Positions 40,893-49,165 of a DNA stretch of 64,000 nucleotides are shown here, piece after piece; the first letter of the stretch is position 1; every line of letters starts with the position of its first letter. The translations under genes were made by a program, and so were the position numbers. Under the pieces are notes generated by a model. That model was not told the DNA's origin. It saw only the letters and a list, made by a program, of their open reading frames with translations, and ran no database searches. This DNA comes from an uncultured Collinsella sp. Lineage in GTDB: Bacteria > Actinomycetota > Coriobacteriia > Coriobacteriales > Coriobacteriaceae. Location of the stretch: assembly GCA_900545615.1 (NCBI GenBank), contig UQZM01000004.1, positions 1 to 64,000 of the forward strand, read 5' to 3'.

Positions 40893-41096
40893 CTGGACGG
40901 TTAATTCAGATACGTATAAGGCGGCGGGCGTTCGAGGCGTGCCTAAGGCCCTTGAGGGCGATTTGAGGGTAAATATGCAGCGGTTGTACTCGAGAACGAT
41001 GAGATTTGGACGGCATGGCATCCGCTGGGGAGCTCAGAAGGCTCCGAACGGTCCTTTGGAGCTTTAAAAAAATACGTATCTGAACTAATTGTCCAG
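40893..41096. repeat. 204-bp inverted-repeat element, copy 2
   Basis: Terminal 27-bp arms CTGGACGGTTAATTCAGATA... and their complement with a few mismatches. Same length and arm sequence as copy 1 at 39375-39578, with a largely different interior sharing short blocks such as TTTGGAGCTTTA. Confidence 0.8.
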
Positions 41097-41118
41097 GGAA
41101 GGTTGGCGAGGGATAGAA

Positions 41119-41148
41119 AAAGGGTCGGAAGCTCGCTTCCGACCCTTT
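41119..41148 (-). terminator. prs terminator
   Basis: AAAGGGTCGGAAGC and its perfect complement around two bases. On the minus strand it continues into T5. Confidence 0.88.
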
Positions 41149-41176
41149 AAAAGCATCAAAGATGATGCGCGGCAGG

Positions 41177-42163
41177 CTACAGCGCGAAGTCGCCGCCGAC
41201 GAGCGTGGAGACGGGCTCCTCGTGGTAAACGGCGGAGATGGCCTGAGCGAACTCCTCGGCGACCGAGATGGTCTTGATCTTGCCGCCGACCTCGACGGGG
41301 ATGGCATCGGTGACGACGCACTCGACGATGGGGGCATCGTTCAGGCGCTCGATAGCCGGGCCCGAGAAGATGCCGTGGGTGGCGCACACGTAGATGTCGC
41401 CGGCGCCCATGGCCTTGAGCTCCTTGACGTTGGCGCACAGGGTGCCAGCGGTGTCAATCATGTCGTCGTTGATGATGCAGGTCTTGCCCTTGATGTCACC
41501 GATGATGCCCATGACCTCGGCGGCGTTGTGGCGCGGACGACCCTTGTGGGCGATGGCCAGGTCGCAGCCGAGCATGTCGGACAGCTTCTTGGCGGCCTTG
41601 GCACGACCCACGTCGGGGGAGACGACAACCAGGTTGTCGGTGTCGAAGTGCATGTCGTTGTAGTACTGGCCAAACAGCGGCAGTGCGGACAGGTGGTTGA
41701 CCGGGATATCAAAGAAGCCCTGGATCTGGCCCTGGTGCAGGTCGAGGGTGATGATGCGGTTGACGCCGGCGCGCTCGAGCAGGTTGGCGACGAGGCGGGC
41801 GGTGATGGGCTCGCGCGGGCCGGCCTTGCGGTCCTGGCGGGCATAGCCGTAGTGGGTGATGACGGCGGTGATGGAGCGGGCGGATGCGCGCTTGGCAGCG
41901 TCGGTGGCGATGAGCAGCTCCATGAGCATGTCGTTGACGTTGCCGCCGGCCACGGACTGAATCAGGAAGACGTCGGCGCCGCGGACGGTCTCGTCGTAGC
42001 GGGCGTAAATCTCACCATTGGCGAACTGCTTTAGCGTAAGGCCCGAAAGCTCGACCCCAAGGTACTCAGCGATCTTCTGAGCGAGGGGACGGTTGGAGGA
42101 ACCGGAATACACGCGGATGGACTTGCGCATATTCTCCGACTTCTCGGGATCATTAATCGGCAT
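41177..42163 (-). CDS. prs: Ribose-phosphate pyrophosphokinase
   Basis: 328 residues. Makes PRPP, the shared substrate of PurF and pyrimidine salvage. Conserved: SGSSNRPLAQKIAEYLG, FANGEIYARYDETVRGADVFLIQS, YGYARQDRKAGPREPI (ATP loop) and IINDDMIDTAGTL (PRPP loop). AAGGAGAAGG precedes the ATG. It follows glmU on the same strand, and its own hairpin terminator is downstream. Confidence 0.97.
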   Translation of the reverse strand: MPINDPEKSENMRKSIRVYSGSSNRPLAQKIAEYLGVELSGLTLKQFANGEIYARYDETVRGADVFLIQSVAGGNVNDMLMELLIATDAAKRASARSITAVITHYGYARQDRKAGPREPITARLVANLLERAGVNRIITLDLHQGQIQGFFDIPVNHLSALPLFGQYYNDMHFDTDNLVVVSPDVGRAKAAKKLSDMLGCDLAIAHKGRPRHNAAEVMGIIGDIKGKTCIINDDMIDTAGTLCANVKELKAMGAGDIYVCATHGIFSGPAIERLNDAPIVECVVTDAIPVEVGGKIKTISVAEEFAQAISAVYHEEPVSTLVGGDFAL

Positions 42164-42306
42164 TACCCTTCTCCTTTATACATCGAATGCCATATAGATG
42201 CCTTTTTGCATTGTAACCGCGCGGCGGGGTTAATCGGGTCTTGATAACGTCTTTACCGTCAACGGACACGAACCGACCACTCATCCGGTCGCGCAGGTCA
42301 GCATAG

Positions 42307-42342
42307 AAAAAGGAGCCGTCCCCATGGGAACAGCTCCTTTTG
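42307..42342 (-). terminator. glmU terminator
   Basis: AAAAGGAGC...GCTCCTTTT stem with a GC-rich loop and T-rich continuation on the minus strand. So prs also needs its own promoter in the 190-bp gap. Confidence 0.8.
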
Positions 42343-42356
42343 TGCTTGGTAAAACG

Positions 42357-43769
42357 TTATACCTCGTCGTCCTCGTGCAGACGGCGGCGATAATCGGCGG
42401 CCCAGCCCTCAATATTTACCTGACGGGCGCGGCCCAGACCGAGCGCGTCGGCCGGGACCGGCTCGGTGATGACGGAGCCGGCGGCCACGAGCGCGCCGTC
42501 GCCGATCTGGGCGGGCGCGACCATCATGGTGTCGGAACCGATGAAGGCATCCTTGCCGATGACGGTCTTGTGCTTGTGCACGCCGTCGTAGTTGCAGGTG
42601 ATGGAGCCCGCGCCCACGTTGACGCCGGCGCCCATGGTGGTGTCGCCGATGTAGGACAGGTGCGGAACCTTGGAGCCCTCGCCGATCGTGGACTTCTTGA
42701 TCTCCACGTGCGTGCCGGCCTTGGAGCCGTCGAGCATGTGGGTGCCCGGGCGCAGGTAGGCGCGCGGGCCGCAGTCGACGCCGTTCTCGATGACGGCTTC
42801 GATGGCGATGGTCTCGTCGATGGTGCAGCCGCTGCCGACGGTGGTGTCGGTGAGGCGGCTGTTGGGGCCGAGCTGGCACTCCTCGCCCACGGTGACGTGG
42901 CCGATCAGATGCGTCTGCGGCCACACGACGGTGTCGCGGCCGATGGTAGCGTCGGGGCCGATCCAGGCCTGCGTGGGGTCGATGAAGGTAACGCCCTCGG
43001 CCATCCAATGCTCGTTGATGCGGTCGCGCGCGATGGCGGTAAGCTGTGCGAGCTGGATGCGGCTGTTGACGCCCAGGCCGTCGCGGTAGTCGTCACAGTG
43101 GAAGATGGAGACTGCCTGGCCGTGGCCTTTGAGGATCTCGAGCATGTCGGGCAGATAGTACTCGGATTGTGCGTTGTCGTTGCCAATCTCGTCGATGTGG
43201 GCGGCGAGCTGCGCGCCGTCGAAGGCGTAGCAGCCGGCGTTGCACTCGAGCAGCGTGGCGGCCTGCTCGGGCGTGCAGTCCTTCTGCTCGATGATGCGCT
43301 CAATCTGGCCGTCGGCACCCAGCTTGATGCGGCCGTAGCCGAAGGGGTCGGGCGGGGTCATGGTCATGACGGTGCAGGCGAGCTCGCCGGTAGCGACGGT
43401 CTGCGCGAACTTGGCGACGGTGTCGGCGGTGATGAGCGGCAGGTCGCCGTTGAGCACGACGACCGGACCTTCGGCGATGCCGCAGGCCTCGAGCGCGACC
43501 TTTACGGCGTGGCCGGTGCCCAGGCGCTCGGTCTGCTCGACGCACTCGACCTTGGTGGCGCTGTTGGCGTAGACGCCGTCGATAAGGGCGCGCATCTCGT
43601 CGGCGTGGCTGCCGATGACGACCACGACGCGGCTGCAGCCGGCCTTGATGGTGGCGTCGACGATCCACTGGACCATGGGCTTACCCAGGATCTTGTGCGA
43701 AACCTTGCAGTGGTTCGACTTCATGCGGGTGCCCTCGCCGGCGGCGAGGATAATTGCGGTTGCGTCCAT
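42357..43769 (-). CDS. glmU: Bifunctional GlmU (GlcN-1-P acetyltransferase / GlcNAc-1-P uridyltransferase)
   Basis: 470 residues, normal length. The N-terminal pyrophosphorylase starts MDATAIILAAGEGTRMKS with the nucleotide-binding Gly-rich loop, and a left-handed beta-helix acetyltransferase follows (about 255-455) with HVEIKKSTIGEGSKVPHLSY and ITCNYDGVHKHKT. It supplies UDP-GlcNAc for the cell wall. The start at 43769 has AGGAGATC on the minus strand; the frame extends further upstream without a site. Confidence 0.96.
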   Translation of the reverse strand: MDATAIILAAGEGTRMKSNHCKVSHKILGKPMVQWIVDATIKAGCSRVVVVIGSHADEMRALIDGVYANSATKVECVEQTERLGTGHAVKVALEACGIAEGPVVVLNGDLPLITADTVAKFAQTVATGELACTVMTMTPPDPFGYGRIKLGADGQIERIIEQKDCTPEQAATLLECNAGCYAFDGAQLAAHIDEIGNDNAQSEYYLPDMLEILKGHGQAVSIFHCDDYRDGLGVNSRIQLAQLTAIARDRINEHWMAEGVTFIDPTQAWIGPDATIGRDTVVWPQTHLIGHVTVGEECQLGPNSRLTDTTVGSGCTIDETIAIEAVIENGVDCGPRAYLRPGTHMLDGSKAGTHVEIKKSTIGEGSKVPHLSYIGDTTMGAGVNVGAGSITCNYDGVHKHKTVIGKDAFIGSDTMMVAPAQIGDGALVAAGSVITEPVPADALGLGRARQVNIEGWAADYRRRLHEDDEV

Positions 43770-43966
43770 GTGATCTCCTGTTACGTTATAGAGACGTGTG
43801 TTTGGAAACGATACACGGCGCAATATGATACCGCAGGCATATGATGAGCGCGTAACGATTGGCGCATGGCGGCCGATGTCGGTACCGCCGACGTGGTATT
43901 TGCGCTGGTTGTGCATGGCGGCGGCGCTGCGGCGTTGGCGTTTTGCGCGAGGGATGGGAGGTGCCC

Positions 43967-44854
43967 GTGGATATCATACGAGAGGAATCGGGCAACGAGC
44001 CCGTTGCGGCATTTTCGATGTCGCATCCGGCGGTGCCGGCCCTCTACATGGTGCTGACGCTGGGATTCACCATGTTCTCGATGCAGCCGGTGCTGATTGC
44101 ACTGTCGCTTGCGGGCGGGTTGGCGTACGGGTTTGCGACGCGCGGCGCCGCGCGTGCGTTGGGGGCGCTTCGCTGGCAGCTGCCGGTGATTTTGATCATC
44201 GCGGTGCTCAATCCACTGTTTAGCGCCTCGGGCTCGACGGAGCTGTTCCGTATTGGCATGCGCGCGGTGTATCTGGAGAGCATGGTATACGGCCTGTGCA
44301 TGGGCGGGCTGTTTGTGGCGAGCGTACTGTGGTTTGAGGCTGCGGCATCGATGCTTAGCTACGACAAGGTGCTTGCGCTTCTGGGTAACACCGCGCCGGT
44401 GATCGCGCTCATGATCTCGATGTGCATGCGGCTTATCCCGCAGTTTTTGCGCCGCGGTCGTACGGTACTGGCGGTGCAGGATGCGATTGATGTGCCGGGG
44501 CATGCGTCGGCCGACCCCGTGCGTTCGCGCCTACGGGCATCGAGCGTGTTGATGGGCTGGGGCATGGAGGATTCGCTGGAGCGCGCGGACGCCATGCGCT
44601 CCCGTGGGTGGGGTGCCGCGACGCGCCGCACGACGTACGCGCGGTATCGGCTGGGGCGCGGCGATGTTGCCGCGCTGGTTGGGCTTGCGCTGTTTGGTGT
44701 GGCCACGGCGGCAGTGGCGTGGGCCGCGACGGCGCAGTATTCGTTTTACCCGCAACTATCGGTGCCGGCGCCGTGGCCGGGCTATGTCGTGTACGCTGCC
44801 TGGATGGTGCTGCCTTGCGCGTTGCACGCGATTGATGAGAAGAGGTTTGGTTGA
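43967..44854 (+). CDS. ECF transporter T component
   Basis: 295 residues, six or so membrane helices. The coupling motif ERADAMRSRGWG near residue 207 is typical of EcfT. GTG at 43967 is preferred because GGGAGGTG lies just upstream; the longer ATG frame from 43859 encodes an Arg/Cys-rich tail unlike the family. Its stop overlaps the next start (ATGA). It links the S component to the ATPases. Confidence 0.88.
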   Translation: MDIIREESGNEPVAAFSMSHPAVPALYMVLTLGFTMFSMQPVLIALSLAGGLAYGFATRGAARALGALRWQLPVILIIAVLNPLFSASGSTELFRIGMRAVYLESMVYGLCMGGLFVASVLWFEAAASMLSYDKVLALLGNTAPVIALMISMCMRLIPQFLRRGRTVLAVQDAIDVPGHASADPVRSRLRASSVLMGWGMEDSLERADAMRSRGWGAATRRTTYARYRLGRGDVAALVGLALFGVATAAVAWAATAQYSFYPQLSVPAPWPGYVVYAAWMVLPCALHAIDEKRFG

Positions 44855-46497
44855 TGGCTCGGTTGGATAGGGGCCCGGTGTCGGGCGCTGCGTGCGGCCC
44901 GGATATGCCGGCGATTGAGGTGCGGAGCCTGAGCTTTGCCTACCCCGATGCTGATGCTGCGGTGCTCGAGGGGCTCGACTGGTCTGTTCCCCAAGGTGCA
45001 TTTGCGCTGCTTGTTGGCGGTACCGGATCGGGTAAGTCGACGCTGCTGTCGCTGCTCAAGCCCGAGATCGCTCCGGCGGGCGAGCGCACTGGCGAACTGA
45101 GCGTGCTGGGCGAGAACGTTGCCGACATGGACGTACGGGCATCGGCGGAGCGCGTGGGCTATGTGTTTCAGGACCCCGAGAACCAGATCGTTTGCGAAAG
45201 CGTGTGGCACGAGATGGCGTTTGGTCTGGAAAACTTGGGCATGCCGCGCGACGAGATACGCCGCCGCGTGGCCGAGACCAGCTATTTCTTTGGGCTGGAG
45301 GACTGGCTCCACCGCGATACCGATACGCTTTCGGGTGGCCGCAAGCAGCTGCTGTCGCTTGCTGCCGTCCTGGCGCTGCGTCCGCGCGTGCTGCTACTCG
45401 ACGAGCCCACGTCCCAGCTCGATCCCGTTGCCGAGAAGAATTTTCTGCATGCGCTGTTTCGCGTGAACCGCGAGCTGGGCTGCACGGTTGTCGTGGCAAC
45501 GCACCAGCCGCGCCCGATGCTCGAGTATGTGACGTGCGCGTACCGAATTGAAGACGGTCGCGTGTGCGAGGTCGCTGACATTGCCTCCTTGGGGCATCGT
45601 GAAGGGCTGTTTTCTGGCGAGGTGCCAGGGTGGGGTGCCTCGCGGCGTGCAAAAAACGGAGTTTTCAGCAGCGTCAGCGGCCAGCTGGGCTCTTTGGACC
45701 TGCGCGCAGGCGCTCCTGGTGCAAAAAAGGGACTGAAATCGGACAAATCGGGTGAATTTGAGGCGCAAATACTGTCGCAGGACGACTTGGGGGTGCCATC
45801 GCGTGCCGGTGGACGCAGAATACTCCTAAAAATGCACGCCGGGTCGGCTACTACCCTGTCGGAAGGCTGGTTTCGCTACGACCGTGTGTCCGGTTGGGTG
45901 CTGCGCGGGCTCGACGTGACGTTTTCTGCCGGTGCGGTGCATGCGATTGTGGGCGGTAACGGCTGCGGCAAGTCGACGATGCTTTCGGTACTGGCCAAGA
46001 CCGCCAAACTGCAGCGTGGGCGCATGGTGCGCAGGGCGGCTTCGGCGGCGCTGCTGCCGCAGAACCCCAAGGCCCTGCTGGTCGCCGAGACAGTGCACGA
46101 CGAGCTGATGGAATGGGCTTCGACCTGCGGATATGACGAGGCTGTGGCGCGGGAGCGTGCAGCGCAGCTGGGATTGGACGGCCTGGATGCGCGCCATCCG
46201 TACGATCTTTCGGGCGGTCAGCGCCAGCTGCTTGCGTTGGCAAAGCTGCTGCTGATTGGCCCCGAGCTGCTATTGCTCGATGAGCCCACCAAGGGTTTGG
46301 ACCTGGCCAGCCGCCGCATCATCGCTCACGCCCTGCGTGACCATGCGAATGCCGGCGGTACCGTCATCATGGCCACGCACGACCTGGACTTCACCGAGCA
46401 GGTTGCCGACGACATTGCCATGATGTTCGACGGTGAGATTGCCTGCATGGAGTCCCCGGCCGACTTCTTTGCCGACAACGTGTTCTATAGGGCGTGA
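44854..46497 (+). CDS. ECF transporter ATPase, two fused domains (EcfA-EcfA')
   Basis: 547 residues. Domain 1 (about 15-250): Walker A GGTGSGKST, signature LSGGRKQ, Walker B LLLDEPTSQLD, and FQDPENQIVCESVWHEMAFGLENLG. A linker of about 70 residues is rich in Ser/Gly/Lys. Domain 2 (about 330-547): GGNGCGKST, LSGGQRQLLALAK, LLLDEPTKGLD. Most bacteria carry these as two genes; fused forms are known in some actinobacteria. AGAGGT precedes the ATG, which overlaps the T-component stop. Confidence 0.92.
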   Translation: MARLDRGPVSGAACGPDMPAIEVRSLSFAYPDADAAVLEGLDWSVPQGAFALLVGGTGSGKSTLLSLLKPEIAPAGERTGELSVLGENVADMDVRASAERVGYVFQDPENQIVCESVWHEMAFGLENLGMPRDEIRRRVAETSYFFGLEDWLHRDTDTLSGGRKQLLSLAAVLALRPRVLLLDEPTSQLDPVAEKNFLHALFRVNRELGCTVVVATHQPRPMLEYVTCAYRIEDGRVCEVADIASLGHREGLFSGEVPGWGASRRAKNGVFSSVSGQLGSLDLRAGAPGAKKGLKSDKSGEFEAQILSQDDLGVPSRAGGRRILLKMHAGSATTLSEGWFRYDRVSGWVLRGLDVTFSAGAVHAIVGGNGCGKSTMLSVLAKTAKLQRGRMVRRAASAALLPQNPKALLVAETVHDELMEWASTCGYDEAVARERAAQLGLDGLDARHPYDLSGGQRQLLALAKLLLIGPELLLLDEPTKGLDLASRRIIAHALRDHANAGGTVIMATHDLDFTEQVADDIAMMFDGEIACMESPADFFADNVFYRA

Positions 46498-46501
46498 TGG
46501 G

Positions 46502-47215
46502 ATGACGGACTGTCGTTTCTCGCGTTTGCTTGCAAAACTGGAGATCCCGCTGTTGTTGGCGGTGCCGGCGGTGATGGCTGCCGCGTTGCTGGCGGGTGTT
46601 GAGCAGACAGCGTTGGCCATGCTGGTTGTGGTGGCGTTGGTGCTTGCGCTGTTCTTTGCGGGCTATGAGGCATCGCGTCCAGGCCTGCGTCAGATTATGC
46701 CCACGCTGGTGCTGGCGGCGCTGGCGGCGGCGGGGCGCATCCTGTTTGGACCCATTCCCGACTTTAAACCCGTGAGTGCCATCGCCATTATCGCCGGGGC
46801 GACACTCGGTCGTCGTAACGGCTTTATGGTCGGTGCGTTGGCGGCGCTGACCAGCAATTTCTTTTTTGGGCAGGGCATGTGGACGCCGTGGCAGATGTAT
46901 GCCTGGGGGCTCGTGGGATACGTTGGCGGTGCGCTGGCGCATGCCGGCGCTTTTGATCGCGCCGATGGCGCCGTGCGTATGCCGGCGCTGCTGACCTACG
47001 GCTTTGCTTCGGGTTTGCTGTACGGCGTTGTGATCAACGCCTACGACATTATCGGTTTTGTTCAACCGCTCACGTGGGCGGGTGCCATGGCGCGTCTTGC
47101 CACGGCAATGCCGTTCGATATCACACACGGTCTCGCGACCTGCGTGTTCTTGGCCGCCTTGTACAAGCCTTGGTGCCGTCGCATTAACCGTGTCGTCGTG
47201 AAATACGGGCTGTAA
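46502..47215 (+). CDS. ECF transporter S component
   Basis: 237 residues with about six membrane helices. The segment IAGATLGRRNGFMVGALAALTSNFFFGQGMW... and TPWQMYAWGLVGYVGG are typical of the ECF substrate-specific family. The ligand cannot be read from the sequence; cobalamin precursors, vitamins or similar are possible. The ATG at 46502 is 4 bp after the ATPase stop. Ribosome site weak, so coupling to the upstream gene is likely. Confidence 0.85.
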   Translation: MTDCRFSRLLAKLEIPLLLAVPAVMAAALLAGVEQTALAMLVVVALVLALFFAGYEASRPGLRQIMPTLVLAALAAAGRILFGPIPDFKPVSAIAIIAGATLGRRNGFMVGALAALTSNFFFGQGMWTPWQMYAWGLVGYVGGALAHAGAFDRADGAVRMPALLTYGFASGLLYGVVINAYDIIGFVQPLTWAGAMARLATAMPFDITHGLATCVFLAALYKPWCRRINRVVVKYGL

Positions 47216-47239
47216 GGCATTTCGCGTTCCCTCACGAAC

Positions 47240-47302
47240 TTGCGGTGGAATAGTTCTCGTTTTTGGCTATTTGCTGCCCAAACAGGAACTATTCCACCGC
47301 AA
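47240..47302. repeat. 17-bp-arm inverted repeat after the ECF operon
   Basis: TTGCGGTGGAATAGTTC and its perfect complement with a 29-nt loop. There is no T tract. An imperfect GGGAGAGG...CCTCTGTCCC pair follows at about 47310-47347. Confidence 0.75.
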
Positions 47303-47363
47303 CTTATAGAGGGAGAGGGGTCACATGATCTGCTTTCCTCTGTCCCCCAGGAATTACTTGGCG

Positions 47364-48182
47364 CTAGAGCTCTAGCGTGAGGGTGACAGGGCAGTGGTCG
47401 CTGCCGAAGATGTCGCCACGGATACCGGTGTCGCGTACGTTGTCGGCGATTGCGTCGCTTACCAGGAAGTAGTCGATGCGCCAGCCTGCGTTGTTCTTGC
47501 GGGCATTAAAGCGGTAGCTCCACCAGCTGTAGACGCCCTCGACGTCGGGGTTTGCCGCGCGCCAGGTATCGGTAAACCCGGAGTTGAGCAGCTCGGTAAA
47601 CTTGCCGCGCTCCTCGTCCGAAAAGCCTGCGTTGCCGCGGTTGGACTTGGGGTTCTTAAGGTCGATTTCCTCGTGCGCCACGTTAAAGTCGCCACAGGTC
47701 ACGACGGGCTTGCCGGTCTCGCGCTCGAGTCCCGTCAAAAAGCCGCGATAGGCATCATCCCAGGCCATGCGCACGTCGATGCGCGCGAGCTCATTTTGCG
47801 CGTTGGGCGTATAGACGTCGACAAACCAAAACTTGTCGAACTCGAGCGCGCAGACGCGGCCCTCGGTTGCGGCTTGGGCGACGAGCTCGGCCGCCTCGCC
47901 CTCGCCGGCGTAGGGCAGCAGCGCATCGGCACGCAGTACGCGCAGCGGTTCCTGGCGGCTAAAGACCGCAGTGCCCGAATAGCCTTTACGCTCGGCGTAG
48001 CTCCAGGTTTGGTGATAATCGGGCAGGTCAATATCGACCTGGCCTTCTTGCAGCTTGGTCTCTTGCAGCGCCAGGATATCGACGTCGAGTTCTTGCGCGA
48101 TCTGGATAAAGCTCGGGTCCTTTTTGAGCACGGCGCGCAGGCCGTTGACGTTCCACGAGGCAAAGGTGTAAGTCTGAGGCAT
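47364..48182 (-). CDS. Exodeoxyribonuclease III family AP endonuclease
   Basis: 272 residues, Mg-dependent exo/endonuclease fold for base-excision repair. Catalytic segments: ASWNVNGLRA, LALQETKLQ, YTPNAQNEL, VVTCGDFNVAHEEIDL, GWRIDYFLVS and GSDHCPV. GAAAGGACACC precedes the ATG on the minus strand. It converges on the ECF operon and is divergent from the sirtuin. Confidence 0.94.
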   Translation of the reverse strand: MPQTYTFASWNVNGLRAVLKKDPSFIQIAQELDVDILALQETKLQEGQVDIDLPDYHQTWSYAERKGYSGTAVFSRQEPLRVLRADALLPYAGEGEAAELVAQAATEGRVCALEFDKFWFVDVYTPNAQNELARIDVRMAWDDAYRGFLTGLERETGKPVVTCGDFNVAHEEIDLKNPKSNRGNAGFSDEERGKFTELLNSGFTDTWRAANPDVEGVYSWWSYRFNARKNNAGWRIDYFLVSDAIADNVRDTGIRGDIFGSDHCPVTLTLEL

Positions 48183-48317
48183 GGTGTCCTTTCGACGGGG
48201 TTGGCAGGCTTAAGATTAGCGCAACAGGGGCGGGGTGGGCTCCGCGCATGCTGACTTAAAGGCCGCATGCTGGGACGTCGCCCAACGCTGCCCGACTAAC
48301 AAGGACGGAGGACTCAT

Positions 48318-49070
48318 ATGACGCAGGCAATATCGGACCCCAGGCAGGCCTCCGCCGCGCTGGCGGAGCTGTTCAATACCCACGAGCGCGTGGTGTTCTT
48401 TGGCGGCGCTGGTGTTTCCACGGCAAGCGGCATTCCCGATTTTCGCAGCGTGGACGGCCTGTATCACCAGCAGTTTGCCTATCCGCCCGAGACCATGCTG
48501 TCGCATAGCTTTTACGAGGCGCATCCGGCCGAGTTCTTCGACTTTTACCGCACCAAGATGATCGCGCTTAACGCTAAGCCCAACCGCTGCCACACCAAGC
48601 TGGCCGAGCTGGAGCGCGCCGGCAAGCTCGACGCCGTGGTGACGCAAAACATCGACGGCCTGCATCAGATGGCCGGCTCACAGCGCGTGTTCGAGCTGCA
48701 CGGATCGGTCCATCGCAACATTTGCCAGTCGTGCGGCGCGGTCTATAGCGCCGAGTGGATTTGCTCGCGCGAGCACGAGGATGCCGCGGGCGTGCCTGCG
48801 TGCCCCGCGTGCGGCGGCCGCATCAAGCCCGATGTAGTGCTCTACGAAGAGCCGCTCGACGAGCATGTGTTGACCGGTGCCGTTGCCGCCATCGCCGCCG
48901 CCGATGCCCTCATTGTGGGCGGGACCTCGCTCGTGGTGTATCCGGCGGCAGGCCTTACGCGATACTTTACCGGCGATACGCTGGCCATATGCAACCTTGC
49001 TCCCACCGATCAGGATGCAAATGCCGACCTGCTGATTTCTTGCGACATCGCGGCCGCGTTTGCGTTCTAG
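48318..49070 (+). CDS. cobB: NAD-dependent protein deacylase, Sir2 family
   Basis: 250 residues. NAD loop VVFFGGAGVSTASGIPDFRS, VTQNIDGLHQMAGS, catalytic His in ELHGSVHRN, and zinc ligands in CQSCG and CPACGG. GGACGGAGGAC precedes the ATG. It deacylates protein lysines; targets unknown. Class resembles bacterial CobB/SrtN. Confidence 0.94.
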   Translation: MTQAISDPRQASAALAELFNTHERVVFFGGAGVSTASGIPDFRSVDGLYHQQFAYPPETMLSHSFYEAHPAEFFDFYRTKMIALNAKPNRCHTKLAELERAGKLDAVVTQNIDGLHQMAGSQRVFELHGSVHRNICQSCGAVYSAEWICSREHEDAAGVPACPACGGRIKPDVVLYEEPLDEHVLTGAVAAIAAADALIVGGTSLVVYPAAGLTRYFTGDTLAICNLAPTDQDANADLLISCDIAAAFAF

Positions 49071-49165
49071 CCCGCGCGCGCGGATACAATAGAAAGACTG
49101 AGTGCAAAGCGACCCCGCCGCCAGCTCCCCAGACTCGGCGGCGTGGGCATTTTAGGAGGATGTTC

